DNA of 35,038 bases from Azoarcus sp. TTM-91 (GCF_012911025.1 NZ_WUEI01000046.1:1-35038), one strand, 5' to 3'; numbered from the stretch's first letter, positions 24,837 through 34,828 are shown. Notes: generated by a model not told the origin, from the sequence alone. Numbers and translations are program-made.

Positions 24837-27223
24837 GCTGGCTGCGCCGTCCGCGGGCGCGGCTCGCCCTTGCCGTCTGGATCGCTCTGGTGGCGGTGCT
24901 CGCCGCCATCGTCGCCCGCAGCCACTTCACCGCCGACATGTCGGTGTTCCTGCCGCGCGAGCCCACCCCCGAGCAGCGCCTGCTGGTGGAGCAGCTGCGC
25001 GAGGGCATGGTCTCCCGCCTCATCCTCGTCGGCGTGGAAGGCGGCGACGCGCAAGCACGTGCCGAAACCTCCCGCCGCCTCGCCGCCAGCCTGCGCGCCG
25101 ACACCCGCTTCGCCTCGGTGAACAACGGCGAGACCACCCACCTGCAAGCCGACCAGCGCTGGCTGTTCGACAACCGCTATGCCCTCAGCCCACGGATGAC
25201 GCCGGCGCATTTCAGCGAAGCCGGCCTGCGCACCGCACTGCAGGACACCCTGGATTTCCTCGCCTCCCCCGCCGGCCTGCTGGCCAAGCCGCTGGTCACC
25301 CGCGACCCCACCGGCGAGATGATGGGTCTGCTGCAAGGCCTGGCCAGCGGCGGCCAGCCGCAGCGCGACGAGCACGGCGTGTGGACCTCGCGCGACGGCG
25401 ACACCGCGCTGCTGGTGCTGCTCACCCGCGCCTCCGGCGCCGACATCGACGCCCAGGAAGCCGCCATGGCCGCGGTACGCGCCGCCTTCGACGCCGCGCG
25501 GGCGCCGCAGTCCCCCATCGCGGGTGGCGCGCTCAAGCTGGAAATGACCGGCCCCGGTGTGTTCTCGGTGGAGTCCCGCGACACCATCAAATCCGAAGTC
25601 AGCCGCATCGCCACCCTGGGCACGGTGCTGGTCGTCACCCTGCTGCTGCTGGTCTATCGCTCGCCGACGGTGCTCCTGCTCAGCCTGCTGCCGATGATCA
25701 CCGGCGCGCTGGCGGGCATCGCCGCCGTCGGCCTCGGCTTCGGCACAGTGCATGGCCTCACCCTGGGCTTCGGCACCACCCTGATCGGCGAGGCGGTGGA
25801 CTACGCCATCTACCTCTTCGTGCAAGGCGGCAGCGGCCGCGAGATCCGCCAGTTCTGGCCCACCATACGGCTGGGGCTGCTCACCTCCATCGCCGGCTTC
25901 GTCGCCCTGTTCCTCTCCGGCTTCCCCGGCCTGGCCCAGCTCGGCGTGTACTCGGTGGCCGGCATCACCGTCGCCGCCCTCACCACCCGCTACCTGCTGC
26001 CGGCGCTGCTGCCGGAGAGCTTCCGCCTGCGCGACGTCACCCCGCTGGGCCGTCGCCTGGCCGCGCTGGCCGCCGCCTCCACCCGGCTGCGCTGGCTGGT
26101 GCCGGTGCTAACGATCGCCGCGTTAGCGGTGCTGGTGGTGAAGCGCGACAACCTGTGGAACAGCGAGCTGCTCGCCCTCAGCCCGGTACCCGCCGCCGCG
26201 CTGGAACTGGACCTGCGCCTGCGCGCCGAGATGGGCGCGCCGGACAGCCGCTACCTCGTCGTGGTGAACGGCGCCGACGCCGACGCCGCCCTGCGCGCCG
26301 CCGAACGGCTCGCCCCCACGCTGGACGCCCTGCGCGAGCAAGGCGTGCTGGACGGCTGGGACAGCCCGGCGCGCTACCTGCCCAGCCTCGCCACCCAGCA
26401 GGCACGGCTGGCTGCCATACCAGACCGCACCGAACTGGAACGCCGCCTGAACGTTGCAGCCACCGGCCTGCCACTGTCCGCCAGCCGTCTCACCCCCTTC
26501 CTCGACGAAGCCGAAGCCGCCCGCAACCGTCCGCCGCTGACTCGCGCCGGCATGGAGGGCACCTCCCTGTCCATGGCGGTGGATGCCATGCTCCTCAGCA
26601 CCGGGCACGGCGCCCGCGCCCTGCTGCCGCTGCGCGCGCCGGCCGCCAACGGCCATGTGGTAGATGCCGCCAAGGTGCGCACCGCGCTGGCCCAGGCCGG
26701 GATGGCCCAGGCCGAACTGGCCCAGGCCGGCGAGCCGCTGTTCCTCGACCTCAAGCACGAATCCGACGCGCTATACGCCGGCTACCTGGACGAAGCGATC
26801 AAGCTCTCGCTCGGCGGCGCCGCCGCGGTCGTGCTCATCCTGCTGCTGTTCCAGCGCAGCCCGCGGCAGGTGTGGCGTGCCTGCGCACCGCTGGTGGCGG
26901 CGGTGCTGGTGGTGTGCGCCGGGCTGGCGCTGGCCGGCGAGCAGCTCATCCTGCTGCATCTGGTGGGCATGCTGCTGATCGTCGCCGTCGGCTCCAACTA
27001 CACCCTGTTCTTCGCCGCCGAAGACGGCCTGCCCGACCCCCGCACCCTGGCCTCGCTGTTGTTCGCCACCCTGACCACCGTCAGCGGCTTCGGCCTGCTC
27101 GCCATTTCCCAGGTGCCGGTGCTCCACGCCATCGGCATCACCGTCGGCCCCGGCGCGCTGCTGTCACTTGCTTTCTGCGCTATGTTGTCGCCGGCGCGGC
27201 GCGTGGGCGAGCAGCCGGCTTGA
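24833..27223 (+). CDS. MMPL/RND-family lipid exporter
   Basis: A 796-residue inner-membrane exporter with the two-fold RND layout. A first helix (ALAVWIALVAVLAAIVA, about 11-27) is followed by a large periplasmic loop. A block of helices (TVLVVTLLLLVYRSPTVLLL, FGTTLIGEAVDYAIYLF) comes next, then a second loop and a final block (AAVVLILLLFQRSP, LIVAVGSNYTLFFAAEDG). The acidic residues in GEAVDYAIYLF are placed like proton-relay residues. It probably drives lipid or polyene export to the outer membrane with the LolA-like protein. It closes the operon. Confidence 0.9.
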   Translation: MSWLRRPRARLALAVWIALVAVLAAIVARSHFTADMSVFLPREPTPEQRLLVEQLREGMVSRLILVGVEGGDAQARAETSRRLAASLRADTRFASVNNGETTHLQADQRWLFDNRYALSPRMTPAHFSEAGLRTALQDTLDFLASPAGLLAKPLVTRDPTGEMMGLLQGLASGGQPQRDEHGVWTSRDGDTALLVLLTRASGADIDAQEAAMAAVRAAFDAARAPQSPIAGGALKLEMTGPGVFSVESRDTIKSEVSRIATLGTVLVVTLLLLVYRSPTVLLLSLLPMITGALAGIAAVGLGFGTVHGLTLGFGTTLIGEAVDYAIYLFVQGGSGREIRQFWPTIRLGLLTSIAGFVALFLSGFPGLAQLGVYSVAGITVAALTTRYLLPALLPESFRLRDVTPLGRRLAALAAASTRLRWLVPVLTIAALAVLVVKRDNLWNSELLALSPVPAAALELDLRLRAEMGAPDSRYLVVVNGADADAALRAAERLAPTLDALREQGVLDGWDSPARYLPSLATQQARLAAIPDRTELERRLNVAATGLPLSASRLTPFLDEAEAARNRPPLTRAGMEGTSLSMAVDAMLLSTGHGARALLPLRAPAANGHVVDAAKVRTALAQAGMAQAELAQAGEPLFLDLKHESDALYAGYLDEAIKLSLGGAAAVVLILLLFQRSPRQVWRACAPLVAAVLVVCAGLALAGEQLILLHLVGMLLIVAVGSNYTLFFAAEDGLPDPRTLASLLFATLTTVSGFGLLAISQVPVLHAIGITVGPGALLSLAFCAMLSPARRVGEQPA

Positions 27224-27295
27224 GGCCCGGCAGATTCCGGCTCCCCGGTCTCCATTTCGTCTTTTTCCGCTGCTGCACTCCTACGCCTACAACCA

Positions 27296-27362
27296 GTCAG
27301 GAAAACCTGACAAGCCGCCTGGCATGGTCTAAACAGATAGGACACATATTCCAGGCGGTTTG
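27296..27362 (+). repeat. Nested inverted repeats before the response regulator
   Basis: GTCAGGAAAACCTGAC (27296-27311) is a perfect 6-bp palindrome around AAAA. It abuts a longer stem in which CAAGCCGCCTGG (27311-27322) pairs with CCAGGCGGTTTG (27351-27362), 12 bp with one G-U pair and a 28-base loop of low GC. It could terminate the MMPL operon or control the response regulator. A CTGACA hexamer (27307-27312) resembles a -35 box but the -10 is weak. The rest of 27224-27496 shows no ORF. Confidence 0.5.
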
Positions 27363-27496
27363 ACCTGTCATGCCGAAGGCGTTTCCGGCAGGCATCGCCC
27401 GGAACCATTCCCAGCGAGCGCACAGAGAGTTCGAGCGGGCGGCCAGGCCAGCCGGCGTCAGCCCGCCGACTCCCCCATCAGAGGAGACATCGCGGC

Positions 27497-28138
27497 ATGG
27501 GCAATACCGTCCCTACCCTCATCGCAGACGACCACGAACTCGTTCTTGAAGGCATACGCCACATCCTTGCACCGGCGCCGGACTTCGAACTGGTGGGCGA
27601 AGCCCGCGACGGCTGGGAGACACTGGAACGGCTGCGCAGCACCCGCCCGCGCCTGCTGCTGATGGACCTCAGCCTGCCCGGCCCCCACGGCGTGGATCTG
27701 CTCAAGCGCATCCGCGCGGAGTTTCCGCCGGTGCGCATCCTCGCCTTCAGCCTCAACAACGAGAGCCAGACCGCCGCCCGTGCGCTGCGGGCCGGCGCCG
27801 CCGGCTACCTGAGCAAGGACTGCAAGCCGGCCGAACTGCTGCTGGCCGCGCGCAAAGTGGCCGCAGGCGAGCACTACCTGGACCCGGAACTGGCCGGCCG
27901 GCTGGTGTTCGAGGCGCTGCTGTCCGAAGAGCGCCAGCCGCACGAGCTGTTGTCGGACAAGGAGTACGAGATCTTCCTGCGCGTCGCCGGCGGGGCCGCG
28001 CTCAACGACATCGCCGGCGAGCTCAAGGTCTCCTCCAAGACCGTGAGCACCCATAAGGCGCGGGTGATGCAGAAGCTGGGCCTCAGCAGCAATGCCGACC
28101 TGGTGCGCTACGCCCTCAAGCGCGGCCTGGTGAACTAA
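27497..28138 (+). CDS. NarL/FixJ-family response regulator, orphan
   Basis: A 213-residue two-domain response regulator. The receiver domain has acidic residues D11 and D12, the phosphorylation site D57 in LLMDLSLPG and K107 in GYLSKDC. The LuxR-type helix-turn-helix (VSSKTVSTHKARVMQKLGLS) is near residues 178-197. GAGGAG precedes the ATG by ten bases. No histidine kinase gene lies nearby, so its partner is elsewhere. Target genes are unknown. It lies between the exporter operon and the chemosensory operon and is flanked by inverted repeats on both sides. Confidence 0.92.
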   Translation: MGNTVPTLIADDHELVLEGIRHILAPAPDFELVGEARDGWETLERLRSTRPRLLLMDLSLPGPHGVDLLKRIRAEFPPVRILAFSLNNESQTAARALRAGAAGYLSKDCKPAELLLAARKVAAGEHYLDPELAGRLVFEALLSEERQPHELLSDKEYEIFLRVAGGAALNDIAGELKVSSKTVSTHKARVMQKLGLSSNADLVRYALKRGLVN

Positions 28139-28159
28139 GCCTGCGGATAAAAGGGGGGT

Positions 28160-28175
28160 CAGGTTTCCTTACCTG
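28160..28175 (+). terminator. Small inverted repeat after the response regulator
   Basis: CAGGT and ACCTG flank TTCCTT, 21 bases after the stop codon. AAAGG upstream and CCTTT downstream could extend the stem imperfectly. No U-tract. The remaining gap to the MCP gene at 28358 contains no supported ORF or promoter. Confidence 0.3.
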
Positions 28176-28357
28176 CTCCTTTCCGCCGCCTCCGGCACCA
28201 GCGGGAACTGCGCCGACGTCAAATTCAGCCACCCGCCACTGCCCGGAGCCGGTAGTCCCAACTAGCATCAGGCCAATCGATAGCACCTTTGTGTCGAGCC
28301 GGATGTCATGAGCACCCCATGCCCTGATTCTTACGCCGGACCCCGGAAGGTTTCGTC

Positions 28358-29575
28358 ATGCTGAACCCGGCATCCCCACCCTCGCAGGCCGGGCCCGGCG
28401 CCTTGCACCTGGCGCTGTGCCGATTCGCGCCACCGCTGCTCGCGCTGCTGTTCGCTGGCGTTCACCTGTACGGCGATGGCTCGCTGGCGCTGGCGGGCGG
28501 CGCCGTGGCGCTGGGCGTCCTCATCGCCATCGCATTGGACCGGACTGCGGCCCCGCAGGCCGCCACACTCCAGCCGTACGCGCCCCCTGAACCGGCAGCC
28601 AGCCTCCCGGGCTCACAGCCCGCCGAGGCCGCGACCGTCGGCCTCGACGAGTTGTGCAAGAAGGTGCTGCCGCTGTGGTCCCGCCACCTGGAGATGGTGC
28701 GCGCGCAGACCGAGGACGCGGTCACCGACCTCGCCGGCCGCTTCCAGGGCCTGACCCAGCGCGTCGGCAAGGCAATGGAAGCCTCCAGCCAGGCTGCCGG
28801 CGAAGCCAGCGGCGGGGAGGGCCTGATGGCCACCCTGGAGCGCAGCCGCGACCGGCTCAACGGCGTGCTCAGCGCCCTGCGCAGCTCGGTGGAAAGCCGC
28901 CACAAGGTGCTGGAGGACATGGGGCGGCTGTCCGAACTCACCGATGCGCTCCAGACCATGGCGGCCGAAGTCGGCGAGATCGCTGCCCGCACCAATCTGC
29001 TGGCGCTCAATGCCTCCATCGAAGCCGCCCGCGCCGGTGAAGCCGGGCGTGGCTTCGCGGTGGTGGCGGACGAGGTGCGCAAGCTCTCCACCCAGTCGGG
29101 CCAGACCGGCCAACGCATCCGCGAGACGGTGGACGGCGTCAGCCAGACCATCTCACAGACACTGTCGCAAGCCCACACTTACGCCGAGGCCGACCAGGCC
29201 GGCGTGGCGGCGGCGGAGACCGGCGTCGGCGAAGTGCTGTCCGAGTTCCACGGCGCCGGCGACGCCCTCGCCCGCTCGGCCACCATCCTGCGCGAGGAAA
29301 ACAGCGGCATTGGCGATGAACTGGCCGGCGTCATCGTCCAGCTCCAGTTCCAGGACCGCGTCGGCCAGATCCTCACCCATGTGCTGCAGGACATCGCCAA
29401 GCTGGAAGACATGCTGAGCCGCCACGCCAGCGACGGCAGCTCGCCGGCCTTCGACCTGCGGGCGTGGATGGACGCCCTCGCCAGCACCTACTCCACCGCC
29501 GAACAGCATGCCGCCCACCGCGGCGGCCAGGGCCCAGCCGCCAAGTCGGCACCCACGGACATCACCTTCTTCTGA
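28358..29575 (+). CDS. Methyl-accepting chemotaxis protein with membrane hairpin and no sensor domain
   Basis: A 405-residue MCP-type protein. Two hydrophobic helices (about 18-38 and 42-60) are joined by only a few residues, so there is no periplasmic sensing domain and no recognisable HAMP. The signalling tip [20 protein letters not shown] with [18 protein letters not shown] spans about 207-243. [24 protein letters not shown] forms the later coiled coil. GGAAGG precedes the ATG. It may sense membrane or cytoplasmic state or act as a scaffold. It heads the chemosensory operon. Confidence 0.88.
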   Translation: MLNPASPPSQAGPGALHLALCRFAPPLLALLFAGVHLYGDGSLALAGGAVALGVLIAIALDRTAAPQAATLQPYAPPEPAASLPGSQPAEAATVGLDELCKKVLPLWSRHLEMVRAQTEDAVTDLAGRFQGLTQRVGKAMEASSQAAGEASGGEGLMATLERSRDRLNGVLSALRSSVESRHKVLEDMGRLSELTDALQTMAAEVGEIAARTNLLALNASIEAARAGEAGRGFAVVADEVRKLSTQSGQTGQRIRETVDGVSQTISQTLSQAHTYAEADQAGVAAAETGVGEVLSEFHGAGDALARSATILREENSGIGDELAGVIVQLQFQDRVGQILTHVLQDIAKLEDMLSRHASDGSSPAFDLRAWMDALASTYSTAEQHAAHRGGQGPAAKSAPTDITFF

Positions 29576-29597
29576 CCGAACCTGACGGACGCTCCCC

Positions 29598-29966
29598 ATG
29601 GCCAAGACCATCCTCATCGTCGACGACTCCGCCTCCATCCGGCAGGTCGTCAAGATCGCCCTCACCGGCGCCGGCTACGAAGTCGTCGAAGCGGTAGACG
29701 GCATGGACGCGCTTAAGAAACTGGACGGCCGCAAGATCAACCTCGTGATCAGCGACGTGAACATGCCCAATCTCGACGGCATCGGCTTCGTCAAGCAGCT
29801 CAAGCAGAAGAGCGGCTACCAGTTCACCCCGGTGATCATGCTCACCACCGAGTCCGAGGCGGACAAGATGCGCCAGGGCAAGGAAGCCGGCGCCAAAGCC
29901 TGGGTGGTGAAGCCCTTCCAGCCCGCGCAGATGCTGGCGGCGGTTTCCAAGCTGATCCAGCCCTGA
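29598..29966 (+). CDS. cheY: CheY-like response regulator
   Basis: A 122-residue single-domain receiver. Acidic residues D9 and D10, phosphorylation site D53 in ISDVNMPNLDG, T83/T84 in MLTTESEADK and K105 in VVKPF are all in place. With CheA two genes downstream, it is the probable phosphoacceptor that acts on the flagellar or pilus motor. It follows the MCP gene by 22 bases. The ribosome site is weak. Confidence 0.92.
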   Translation: MAKTILIVDDSASIRQVVKIALTGAGYEVVEAVDGMDALKKLDGRKINLVISDVNMPNLDGIGFVKQLKQKSGYQFTPVIMLTTESEADKMRQGKEAGAKAWVVKPFQPAQMLAAVSKLIQP

Positions 29967-30014
29967 AGCGCGCAGCACCTTGCCACCCGCTGAGACAGAC
30001 AGGAAGCCGCCGCA

Positions 30015-30350
30015 ATGAACCGCCCCACCGATGCCGATCGACCCGACGCCGAAGGCCCGCTGCGTGTCGCCCTTACCGGCGATGTGGACATCTATGCCGC
30101 CGAAACCCTCAAGGCGGAGCTGCTCCGGCAGTTGCAGCGCGCGCAGGTGCTGGAGCTGGACCTCGCCGAAGTCAGCCTGATAGACACCGCCGGCATGCAG
30201 ATCCTGGTGCTGCTCAAGCGCACCGCCGAGCGCGAGGGCCGCGAGCTGAGGCTCAGCCAGCACAGCGCCACCGCCGCCGAGGCCATCCAGTTCCTCGGCC
30301 TCGGGCCCTTCTTCGGCGACCCGCTGCCCATCCAGCCCCAGTGGACCTGA
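30015..30350 (+). CDS. STAS-domain protein
   Basis: A 111-residue STAS-domain protein of the anti-sigma-factor antagonist type. TGDVDIYAAETLKAELLRQL forms the first part, and LIDTAGMQILVLLKRTAERE carries the phosphorylatable position as T58 (usually Ser or Thr). AGGAAG precedes the ATG by eight bases. STAS proteins occur in several chemosensory operons next to cheA. Its partner here is unknown. Confidence 0.86.
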   Translation: MNRPTDADRPDAEGPLRVALTGDVDIYAAETLKAELLRQLQRAQVLELDLAEVSLIDTAGMQILVLLKRTAEREGRELRLSQHSATAAEAIQFLGLGPFFGDPLPIQPQWT

Positions 30351-30383
30351 TCCCCCGCCCGCCAACCGAACGGATGCCGCGCC

Positions 30384-32645
30384 ATGCCCCATAACAGTCC
30401 TGAACTGGCCGCCGCACTGCGTACCTTCGCTGAGGAGAGCGGCGAATTGCTGGAGGCCATGGCCAGCCATCTGCGTGCCCTGCTCGAGGGAGACGAGGAC
30501 ATGGAGCGCCTCCATGCCCTGTTCCGCGCCGCCCACACCATCAAGGGTGCCGGCGGCATGTTCGGACTGGAGGCGGTGGTGGGCTTCACCCACCTGGTGG
30601 AAAACCTGCTCTCCCGGCTGCGCGACGGCCACCAGCCGCTCACCCCGGCGCTGCTCGAACTGCTGATGGATTGCCGCGACCAGATGGAAGACCTGCTGAA
30701 GGAGGCTCTGGACGACGGCGGGGCCGCGGCCGACCCCGCCCTGGCCGCCCGCAGCGACAGCCTGGGCGCCCGCCTGCAGGCCGCGCTGGGCAGCGACGGC
30801 GGCACCGTTGCCAACGCGGAGGCCACCACCCCGGCCCAGCCGCCGACCGTCGTCCTCGCCCCGGTGGCGGACGAGGACGTGGAACTGGAGCGGGTGGAAG
30901 CCGACACCTGGCACCTGTCGCTGCGCTTCTCGCCCGGCGTGTTGCGCGAGGGCATGGACCCGATCAGTTTCCTGCGCTACCTGGAGAGCGTGGGCCGCAT
31001 CGTGCACATCACCACCCTGGTGGACAACCTGCCGGAAGCGGAGGTGATGGATCCGCTTAACTGCTACTTCGGCTTCGAGATCGAGCTGGAGTCCGAGCGC
31101 GACAAGGACGCCATCGAAGCGGTGTTCGACTTCGTCCGCGACGACTGCCAACTGCGGCTGCTGCCGCCCCACAGCCGCATCGCCGACTACATCGCGCTGA
31201 TCCAGGACCTGCCCGAAGGCCAGGACCGGCTGGGCGAGATGCTGGTCGCCGCCAACGCCCTCACCCGGCAGGAGCTGGAACTGGGCCTCACCCACCAGCG
31301 CCAGCTCGCCGGCCAGGCCCAAGTGCCGCTGGGCGAAATCCTCATCGCCGAAGGCATGACTCATCCGCCGGTGGTCGAGGCGGCACTGGACCGCCAGGCC
31401 CAGGCCAAGGGCCGCCCGGGCAAGGACAAGGGCAACGAATCCCAGTTCGTGCGGGTGCATGCGGAAAAGCTGGACGAACTCATCAACCTGGTGGGCGAGC
31501 TGGTGATCGCTGGCGCCGCCTCCCATCTCCTCGCCCGCGGCCGGCGCGACCGCCGCGCCCAGGAGGCGGCCCTCACCGTTAACCGGCTGGTGGAGCAGGT
31601 GCGCGACGTGACGCTGAAGCTGCGCATGGTGGAGATAGGCGAAACCTTCAACCGCTTCCACCGCGTGGTACGCGAACTCGGGCGCGACCTGGGCAAGGAC
31701 ATCGCGCTGGACATCACCGGCGCCGAGACCGAGCTGGACAAGAGCATGGTGGAGAAGCTGGGCGATCCGCTCATGCACCTGGTGCGCAATGCCATAGACC
31801 ACGGCCTGGAGCCGCCGGAGCAGCGCCTCGCGGCGGGCAAGCCGGAGCGCGGGCGGGTACGGCTGAACGCCTATCACGACTCCGGCGGCATCGTCATCGA
31901 GATCGGCGACGACGGCCGCGGCCTGGACCGCGAGCGCATCCTCGCCCGCGCCCGCGAGCGCGGCCTCATCGCCGAGGACGAGACCCCCGCCGACCCCGAG
32001 CTGTACGCCCTCATCTTCGAGCCCGGCTTCTCCACCGCCCAGACCGTCACCAGCGTCTCCGGCCGCGGCGTCGGCATGGACGTGGTGAAGAAAACCATCG
32101 CCGCGTTGCGCGGCACGGTGGAAATAGACACCGTGCTCGGCGCCGGCACCACCATACGGCTGCGGCTGCCGCTGACGCTGGCCATCATCGAGGGCTTCCT
32201 GGTGCGAGTGGAGAACGTGCCCTTCGTGCTGCCGCTGGAGTCCGTGCGCGAATGCATCGCCCTCTCCGCCACCTCCGCCACCGACCGCCGCCAGTATGTG
32301 AACCTGCGCGGCGAGGTGCTGCCCTACCTGCGCCTGCGCGATCTCTTCGCCCTCGGCGGCACTCCGCCGCGGCGGGAGAACATCGTCGTCGTCCGCCACC
32401 AGGGCAATCGCGTCGGCGTGGTGGTGGACCAACTGCAGGGCGAACTGCAGACCGTCATCAAACCGCTGGGCCGGCTATTCCGCGGCATGCGCGGCCTGTC
32501 CGGCTCCAGCATCCTCGGCTCGGGCGAGGTCGCCCTCATCCTCGACGTCGCCACCCTGGCCGAGATCGCCACCTCCCGCGACCACAACCGCGGCGGTACC
32601 GCCGCCCAACTCCAGCAAGGGGCCCAGGCATGCTCAACTCAATGA
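30384..32645 (+). CDS. cheA: Chemotaxis histidine kinase CheA with an MshEN-like insertion
   Basis: A 753-residue CheA. The Hpt domain has the phospho-histidine H51 in [15 protein letters not shown]. Residues about 165-262 form a P2-like alpha/beta domain. A segment at 281-338 contains two 24-residue motifs of the form LGxxL...Q (R282-Q305 and P315-Q338), resembling the c-di-GMP-binding MshEN fold. Dimerisation follows ([14 protein letters not shown]), then the ATPase with N box [10 protein letters not shown] at 465-474, G1 DDGRG at 509-513 and G2 [10 protein letters not shown] at 560-569. The CheW-like domain fills the C-terminus. It overlaps the downstream MCP gene. Confidence 0.93.
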   Translation: MPHNSPELAAALRTFAEESGELLEAMASHLRALLEGDEDMERLHALFRAAHTIKGAGGMFGLEAVVGFTHLVENLLSRLRDGHQPLTPALLELLMDCRDQMEDLLKEALDDGGAAADPALAARSDSLGARLQAALGSDGGTVANAEATTPAQPPTVVLAPVADEDVELERVEADTWHLSLRFSPGVLREGMDPISFLRYLESVGRIVHITTLVDNLPEAEVMDPLNCYFGFEIELESERDKDAIEAVFDFVRDDCQLRLLPPHSRIADYIALIQDLPEGQDRLGEMLVAANALTRQELELGLTHQRQLAGQAQVPLGEILIAEGMTHPPVVEAALDRQAQAKGRPGKDKGNESQFVRVHAEKLDELINLVGELVIAGAASHLLARGRRDRRAQEAALTVNRLVEQVRDVTLKLRMVEIGETFNRFHRVVRELGRDLGKDIALDITGAETELDKSMVEKLGDPLMHLVRNAIDHGLEPPEQRLAAGKPERGRVRLNAYHDSGGIVIEIGDDGRGLDRERILARARERGLIAEDETPADPELYALIFEPGFSTAQTVTSVSGRGVGMDVVKKTIAALRGTVEIDTVLGAGTTIRLRLPLTLAIIEGFLVRVENVPFVLPLESVRECIALSATSATDRRQYVNLRGEVLPYLRLRDLFALGGTPPRRENIVVVRHQGNRVGVVVDQLQGELQTVIKPLGRLFRGMRGLSGSSILGSGEVALILDVATLAEIATSRDHNRGGTAAQLQQGAQACSTQ

Positions 32646-34225
32646 AAATCAGCGTCAGGCTCATCCTCGGCTTCCTGCTCGTGGCGGCGCTGAGCGCGGT
32701 AGTCGGCTTCATCGGCCTGAACAACGCCAGCAAGCTCAGCGACCTGACCACCGCGCTGTACGAGCGCGAGCTGCTCGGCCTCTCCCACATCAAGGAGGCC
32801 AATGTAAACCTGATCTCCATCGGCCGCGCCCGCCAGGGCTATCTGCTGGCAGGCAGCCAGGCGGAACGCGAACGGGTGGCAGAAGACGTCCGCCGCTACA
32901 GCAAGTCTTTCGAGGAAGAAGTGGCCAAGGCGCGCACCCGCTTCGTGTCGCAGGAGAGCCAGGAGCGCTTCGCCAGCCTCACCCGTACCTGGGACACCTA
33001 CCAGGCCGACCTGCGGCGGCTGATGGAGCTGGCCGCCGCCACCGAAATGCGCCAGCTCAGCCCCGAAGTGCGCCAGGCCGCCGAGCAGGTCCGCACCCAG
33101 GCCAACGGCATCGACGACCTGATGACGGAGCTCAGTCGCGCCAAGGAGGCCAATGCCAAGGCCGCCAGCGACGCCAGCGACGTGGTGTACGCCGAGAGCA
33201 GGCAGTGGATGCTGCTGACCATCGCCGGCGCGCTGCTGATCGGCATCCTGCTCGGTTTCCTCATCAGCCGTAGCGTCACCACGCCGCTGGCGCGGGCGGT
33301 GGAGGCCTCCAACCGGCTCGCCGAAGGCGACCTCACGGTGCGCCTGCAGGGCACCGGCAAGGACGAGGTAAGCGTGTTGATGAACTCCATGTCGGTGATG
33401 ATCCAGAAGCTGGGGCAGATCATCGGCGAAGTGCGCGGCGCGGCGGACAACCTCTCCAGCGCCTCGGAGGAAGTTTCCGCCACTGCCCAGAACCTGTCCC
33501 AGTCCTCCTCCGAGCAAGCCGCCAGCATCGAGGAGATGACCGCCTCCGTCACCCAGAATACCGAGAACGCCAAGATGACCAATGGCATGGCCTCGCAGGC
33601 CGCCGGCCAGGCCAACGAGGGCGGCCAGGCGGTGGCGGAGACGGTGGGGGCGATGAAGCGCATCGCCGAAAAGATCGGCATCATCGACGACATCGCCTAC
33701 CAGACCAATCTGCTGGCGTTGAATGCCGCCATCGAAGCCGCCCGCGCCGGCGAACACGGCAAGGGCTTCGCGGTGGTCGCCGCCGAGGTGCGCAAGCTGG
33801 CGGAGCGCAGCCAGGAAGCGGCGCAGGAAATCAGCGAAGTCGCCAGCGGCAGCGTGCAGCTGGCGGAGAAGGCCGGCCGGCTGCTGGGCGACATCGTGCC
33901 CGCCATCAGCCGCACCGCCGATCTGGTGGCCGAGATCACCGCCGGTTCGCAGGAGCAGGCTTCCGGCATCAACCAGCTCAACCAGACCACCCAGCAGAAC
34001 GCCTCCGCCTCGGAGGAACTGGCGGCCACCGCCGAGGAAATGAGCGGCCAGGCCACCCAGTTGCAGAGCCTGATGGGCTTCTTCCGGGTAACCGACAGCC
34101 CTGCCTTCCGGAGCGCTCGCGCTCCCGCCGGCCGTAGCGCGCCATCGCCCGTCCGCAGCGACGCCGGGCCCGGCGAGGAAGACTTCGTCCAGTTCGAAAA
34201 CCGCAACGCCTGGGGGCGGTCGTGA
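32630..34225 (+). CDS. Methyl-accepting chemotaxis protein with 4-helix-bundle sensor
   Basis: A 531-residue classical MCP. TM1 is at about 8-30 and TM2 at 192-214. They enclose an all-helical periplasmic domain of the 4HB_MCP type ([20 protein letters not shown]). A HAMP domain spans about 215-265 and the signalling tip [20 protein letters not shown] with [20 protein letters not shown] is near 347-386. No C-terminal NWETF-type CheR/CheB tether is seen. The start at 32630 has AAGGGG seven bases upstream and overlaps cheA by 16 bases; ATG at 32642 (4-base overlap) is the alternative. The ligand is unknown. Confidence 0.92.
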   Translation: MLNSMKISVRLILGFLLVAALSAVVGFIGLNNASKLSDLTTALYERELLGLSHIKEANVNLISIGRARQGYLLAGSQAERERVAEDVRRYSKSFEEEVAKARTRFVSQESQERFASLTRTWDTYQADLRRLMELAAATEMRQLSPEVRQAAEQVRTQANGIDDLMTELSRAKEANAKAASDASDVVYAESRQWMLLTIAGALLIGILLGFLISRSVTTPLARAVEASNRLAEGDLTVRLQGTGKDEVSVLMNSMSVMIQKLGQIIGEVRGAADNLSSASEEVSATAQNLSQSSSEQAASIEEMTASVTQNTENAKMTNGMASQAAGQANEGGQAVAETVGAMKRIAEKIGIIDDIAYQTNLLALNAAIEAARAGEHGKGFAVVAAEVRKLAERSQEAAQEISEVASGSVQLAEKAGRLLGDIVPAISRTADLVAEITAGSQEQASGINQLNQTTQQNASASEELAATAEEMSGQATQLQSLMGFFRVTDSPAFRSARAPAGRSAPSPVRSDAGPGEEDFVQFENRNAWGRS

Positions 34226-34764
34226 GCAAGCTGCCGGCCAAGGCCGCCACCGCCAGCACAGCTGCCGTCGCCGCCGCCGATCGCCGTCAGTTCCTCACCT
34301 TCCAGGTGGACGGCGAACTGTTCGGCGTCAGCATCCTCGGCGTGAAGGAGATCATCGAGTTCGGCAACCTCACCCCGGTGCCGATGACGCCGCCCTATGT
34401 GCGCGGCGTCATCAATCTGCGCGGCGCAGTGGTGCCGGTGCTGGATCTGGCGGTGCGCTTCGGCCGCCCCCCGCTCGACGTCGGCCGCCGCACCTGCATC
34501 ATCATCCTGGAGGTGCCCAGCGACGAAGGCGAGCTGGTGCTGGGCACGGTGGTGGATGCGGTCAACGAGGTGCTGGAGATCCCCTCCAACCTGATCGAGC
34601 CCGCCCCCAACTTCGGCGCCCGCATCCGGCCGGACTTCATCGCCGGCATGGGCAAGACGGACAAGGGCTTCGTCGTGCTGCTGGAAATCGGCCGGGTGCT
34701 GTCCATCGACGAGTTGGCGCTGGTCGGCTCCCTCGCCAGCGAAGAGGACTCGGGCGTCGCCTGA
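34222..34764 (+). CDS. cheW: Chemotaxis coupling protein CheW
   Basis: A 180-residue CheW that links receptors to CheA. The core is [20 protein letters not shown], followed by [20 protein letters not shown], the conserved coupling surface. The C-terminal [19 protein letters not shown] is typical. A 20-residue Ala-rich N-terminal extension precedes the fold. The start is GTG at 34222, which overlaps the MCP stop (GTGA). It is the last complete gene of the chemosensory operon in the window; cheR, cheB and cheD are not visible. Confidence 0.94.
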   Translation: MSKLPAKAATASTAAVAAADRRQFLTFQVDGELFGVSILGVKEIIEFGNLTPVPMTPPYVRGVINLRGAVVPVLDLAVRFGRPPLDVGRRTCIIILEVPSDEGELVLGTVVDAVNEVLEIPSNLIEPAPNFGARIRPDFIAGMGKTDKGFVVLLEIGRVLSIDELALVGSLASEEDSGVA

Positions 34765-34828
34765 GCGCTCCCGATGCAAGCCGGCAAGGGAGAAAAGCGG
34801 ATGCCGCCGGCACGGCGGACGGGAGAGA

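Noticed and set aside
28150..28180. GGGGGGTCAGG segment as the end of a RAYT-associated REP element
   Set aside because: Only one short partial match is present and no transposase is nearby; kept only as a weak hairpin.
28257..28283. A sigma-28 flagellar promoter before the chemosensory operon
   Set aside because: ATCGATAG resembles the -10 part only weakly and there is no TAAA at the required spacing.
29562..32432. A 956-residue open frame on the minus strand across the cheY, STAS and cheA genes
   Set aside because: It is antisense to clear, motif-rich genes. High-GC codon use leaves the opposite frame open. The translation is rich in His, Gly, Ala and Asp with no recognisable domain.
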